A DNA stretch of 64,000 nucleotides from Symsagittifera roscoffensis (Eukaryota; Xenacoelomorpha; Acoela; Convolutidae): positions 32,402,401-32,466,400 of the forward strand of contig NC_087067.1 in NCBI RefSeq assembly GCF_963678635.1, written 5' to 3'. The notes below the pieces were generated by a model. That model had not been told where the DNA came from and ran no database searches. It saw nothing but the letters and a program-made list of their open reading frames with translations. Shown piece after piece: positions 62,170 to 64,000 of this stretch (position 1 is the stretch's first letter; every line of letters starts with the position of its first letter). The position numbers were made by a program, and so were the translations under genes.

Positions 62170-63422
62170 TGTAAATTCTGAACCTGCAAATTACCTTAAT
62201 AGAGTGAAGATGTCAGTATGAAGAGTCTAATTGAGACTGGTGAATTGCGCGAACGGCCATAACTTGCCCAAAAAACTTAAGACTTCCAAATTTTGCTATT
62301 TCTATCGTAAGACCATCGTCAAATCTTGGGGGACTGAGAAAATGAACCAATTTCGTCGAACCAGTTCAAAGTTATGAGTTCTTGAAAGCTCGGTGATGCC
62401 AAAAAGTTAAGCCTAATCGAGCGTGGTGCAAAAAAAGAAAATTTCAAAATTTTTGTTCTTTTCTGTCTAAATTTTATTTTTTCAATATTGTATCACAATT
62501 TTGGACTCAGAACAATTCCAACGAGCCCAAAACGACTTCTTTAGCTTCAGTGTTCGTGGAGTAATTATCAGTTGAAATTTTGGGGGGAGCTGAAATTCGG
62601 CCATTTTGGAAGAAAATCGACCTAAAAGCTAACTTTTAAGTTAGTGCAATTTTTTTCTTGCATTTTTCATAAAATGGGGTGCTCTCTGCTGTCGCAGAGT
62701 GCATTCAAAGAAACTTATCAAATAGATTTGAAAACTTACCTATTTAATAAGTTTATCACAATAATTAGGCTAAAAGCATCTATCAGTATCCTGGCTGGTA
62801 TTCGACCATATGCCACTAACGTTGAGTGAGCGGCTATCATGCCATAGATGGTCATCTAAGACACCCTGTACACGCTCCGTAGGTTTTGACCAGCCGATTT
62901 GGCCATAAAACTCATTGGGCCAAAAAAATTCTGAAAATTGTTAATTTTTCAAATTTTGTTTGAATTGCATAAATTATAACGTGAGCGTGCAAAATTTTAC
63001 ATGGTATAAGAGCATATTTCTACTCTCGCGCGAGGGCGAGTGTTTTAAAAGTAATGTACATAGTTATATGCTAGTCAGGATATAAATGGAAGCGGAATTA
63101 CTCAAATGCCTAAGGCAGAACCGCAGATTCTGTCTTTGTCTACATCGTTAAGCCCATGTCGTATGTAACGGCACAAACGCAGATGGTTATAACGTAGTCT
63201 ACTGTACTCTTACGATAGATTTACTAGCCAGCAGGGGAGTTTTGTTAGGGCGAAGTGTCATTATGGCTACCTCTTTTCAACTTTCCCCCTTGACCTTTCA
63301 TAAGTTGGTCCGGGAGCAACCCAGCTCTCAACCCAGTCGGATAAATATAAATTTTTATGATGCGAGCTGTTTTTTCATTGTTGTGTTCAAGGCATGTACC
63401 AAAATTAGGAAAAGGTTAAGCT

Positions 63423-63609
63423 ATCGCTTCTCGGCCTTTTGGCTAAGATCATGTGTAGTATCTGTTCTTGTCAGCTTAATATCTGGCATGCTGGGCATAG
63501 CCTGGCACCAATATTAAACTGAATTTTACTTCCCGAGTTAACACCGAAACTTGCTTCAGTTGACTCACGGATTGTTCCGGTCTTACACTACCATCGTGAG
63601 CAGTCCACC
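63423..63609 (+). ncRNA. U2: U2 snRNA gene, copy 38
   Basis: 187 nt. Normal 5' half; GAATTTTAC Sm-like site as in copy 35; stem IV TTCCGG...CGTGA, which leaves a weak helix. Confidence 0.86.
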
Positions 63610-64000
63610 TGAAAATTCTGAACCTGCAAATTACCTTAATAGAGTGAAGATGTCAATATGAAGAGTCTAATTGAGCCTGGTGAATTGCGCGAACGGCCAT
63701 AACTTGCCCAAAAAACTTAAGACTTCCAAATTTTTCTATTTCTATCGTAAGACCATCGTCAAATCTTGGGGGACTGAGAAAATGAACCAATTTGGTCGAA
63801 CCAGTTCAAAGTTATGAGTTCTTGAAAGCTCGGTGATGCCAAAAAGTTAAGCCTAATCGAGCGTGGTGCAAAAAACGAAAATTTCAAAATTTTTGTTCTT
63901 TTCTGTCTAAATTTTATTTTTTCAATATCGTATCACAATTTTGGACTCAGAACAATTCCAACGAGCCCAAAACGACTTCTTTAGCTTCAGTGTTCGTGGA

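Larger units (their letters stand above)
53342..64000 (+). repeat. U2 tandem array block G (units 31-38)
   Basis: Regular 1440-1441 bp spacing. Copies 31-33 form one private class and copies 34, 36 and 37 another (stem I GACTAAG), with 35 and 38 similar to each other in the Sm region (GAATTTTAC). The window ends inside the spacer following copy 38. Confidence 0.95.

Noticed and set aside
1-64000. CRISPR-like repeat array
   Set aside because: The period is about 1440 bp, the units are long and nearly identical, and they contain eukaryotic snRNA genes.

Overview
This is eukaryotic, almost certainly animal, DNA. It is a head-to-tail tandem array of U2 spliceosomal snRNA genes, all on the + strand. 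I count 38 U2 genes or U2-derived copies. Each carries the near-universal 5' block (ATCGCTTCTCGGCC...GGCTAAGATCA), usually the branch-point recognition hexamer GTAGTA, and sequence that folds into stems I, IIa/IIc, III and IV over about 187 nt. The IIc stem and Sm region (TTAAACTGATTTTT) look closer to the arthropod U2 I remember than to vertebrate U2, but the species cannot be identified from this. The DNA is AT-rich and the U2 3' half is quite diverged.

Layout: the standard repeat unit is about 1440 bp (about 187 bp U2 plus about 1250 bp spacer). Array blocks are 1-3746 (U2 copies 1-3), 7458-16126 (4-9), 21699-27452 (10-13), 28803-33061 (14-16), 34411-43715 (17-22), 43716-53341 (23-30) and 53342-64000 (31-38). 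Block 43716-53341 is a higher-order mixture of short units of about 1073 bp (about 346 bp deletion) and units of about 1419 bp (20 bp deletion). Apart from the retrotransposons I see no protein-coding gene. The many short open frames that recur once per unit (for example 61, 66, 83 and 91 codons) overlap U2 or the spacer and are by-products of the repeat.

Four LINE-type non-LTR retrotransposon copies sit at exactly the same spacer position, all antisense to U2, flanked by a 15-19 bp target duplication (TTATCACAACAATTAGGCT): 3747-7457, 16127-21698, 27453-28802 and 33062-34410. The fullest copy (second) encodes an ORF1 protein with a C-X2-C-X9-H-X4-C knuckle and an ORF2 with an APE-type endonuclease, a reverse transcriptase and a C-terminal zinc knuckle. 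This is the L1/Tx1-type architecture. Every copy is dead by frameshift, deletion, inversion or catalytic-residue change.

The most notable points are: (i) a spacer-specific, APE-bearing LINE living in a U2 array; (ii) a tandem triplication (period about 537 bp) of the endonuclease-coding half inside that LINE, with two decayed copies between ORF1 and ORF2; (iii) a twin-priming-type inverted insertion later duplicated with the array; (iv) U2 sequence classes with changed branch-point recognition, U2/U6 helix I or stem IIa, including an alternative stem IIa helix shared by four copies; (v) 20 bp deletions whose breakpoint lies one base from the retrotransposon nick site, and short units that have lost the target altogether.
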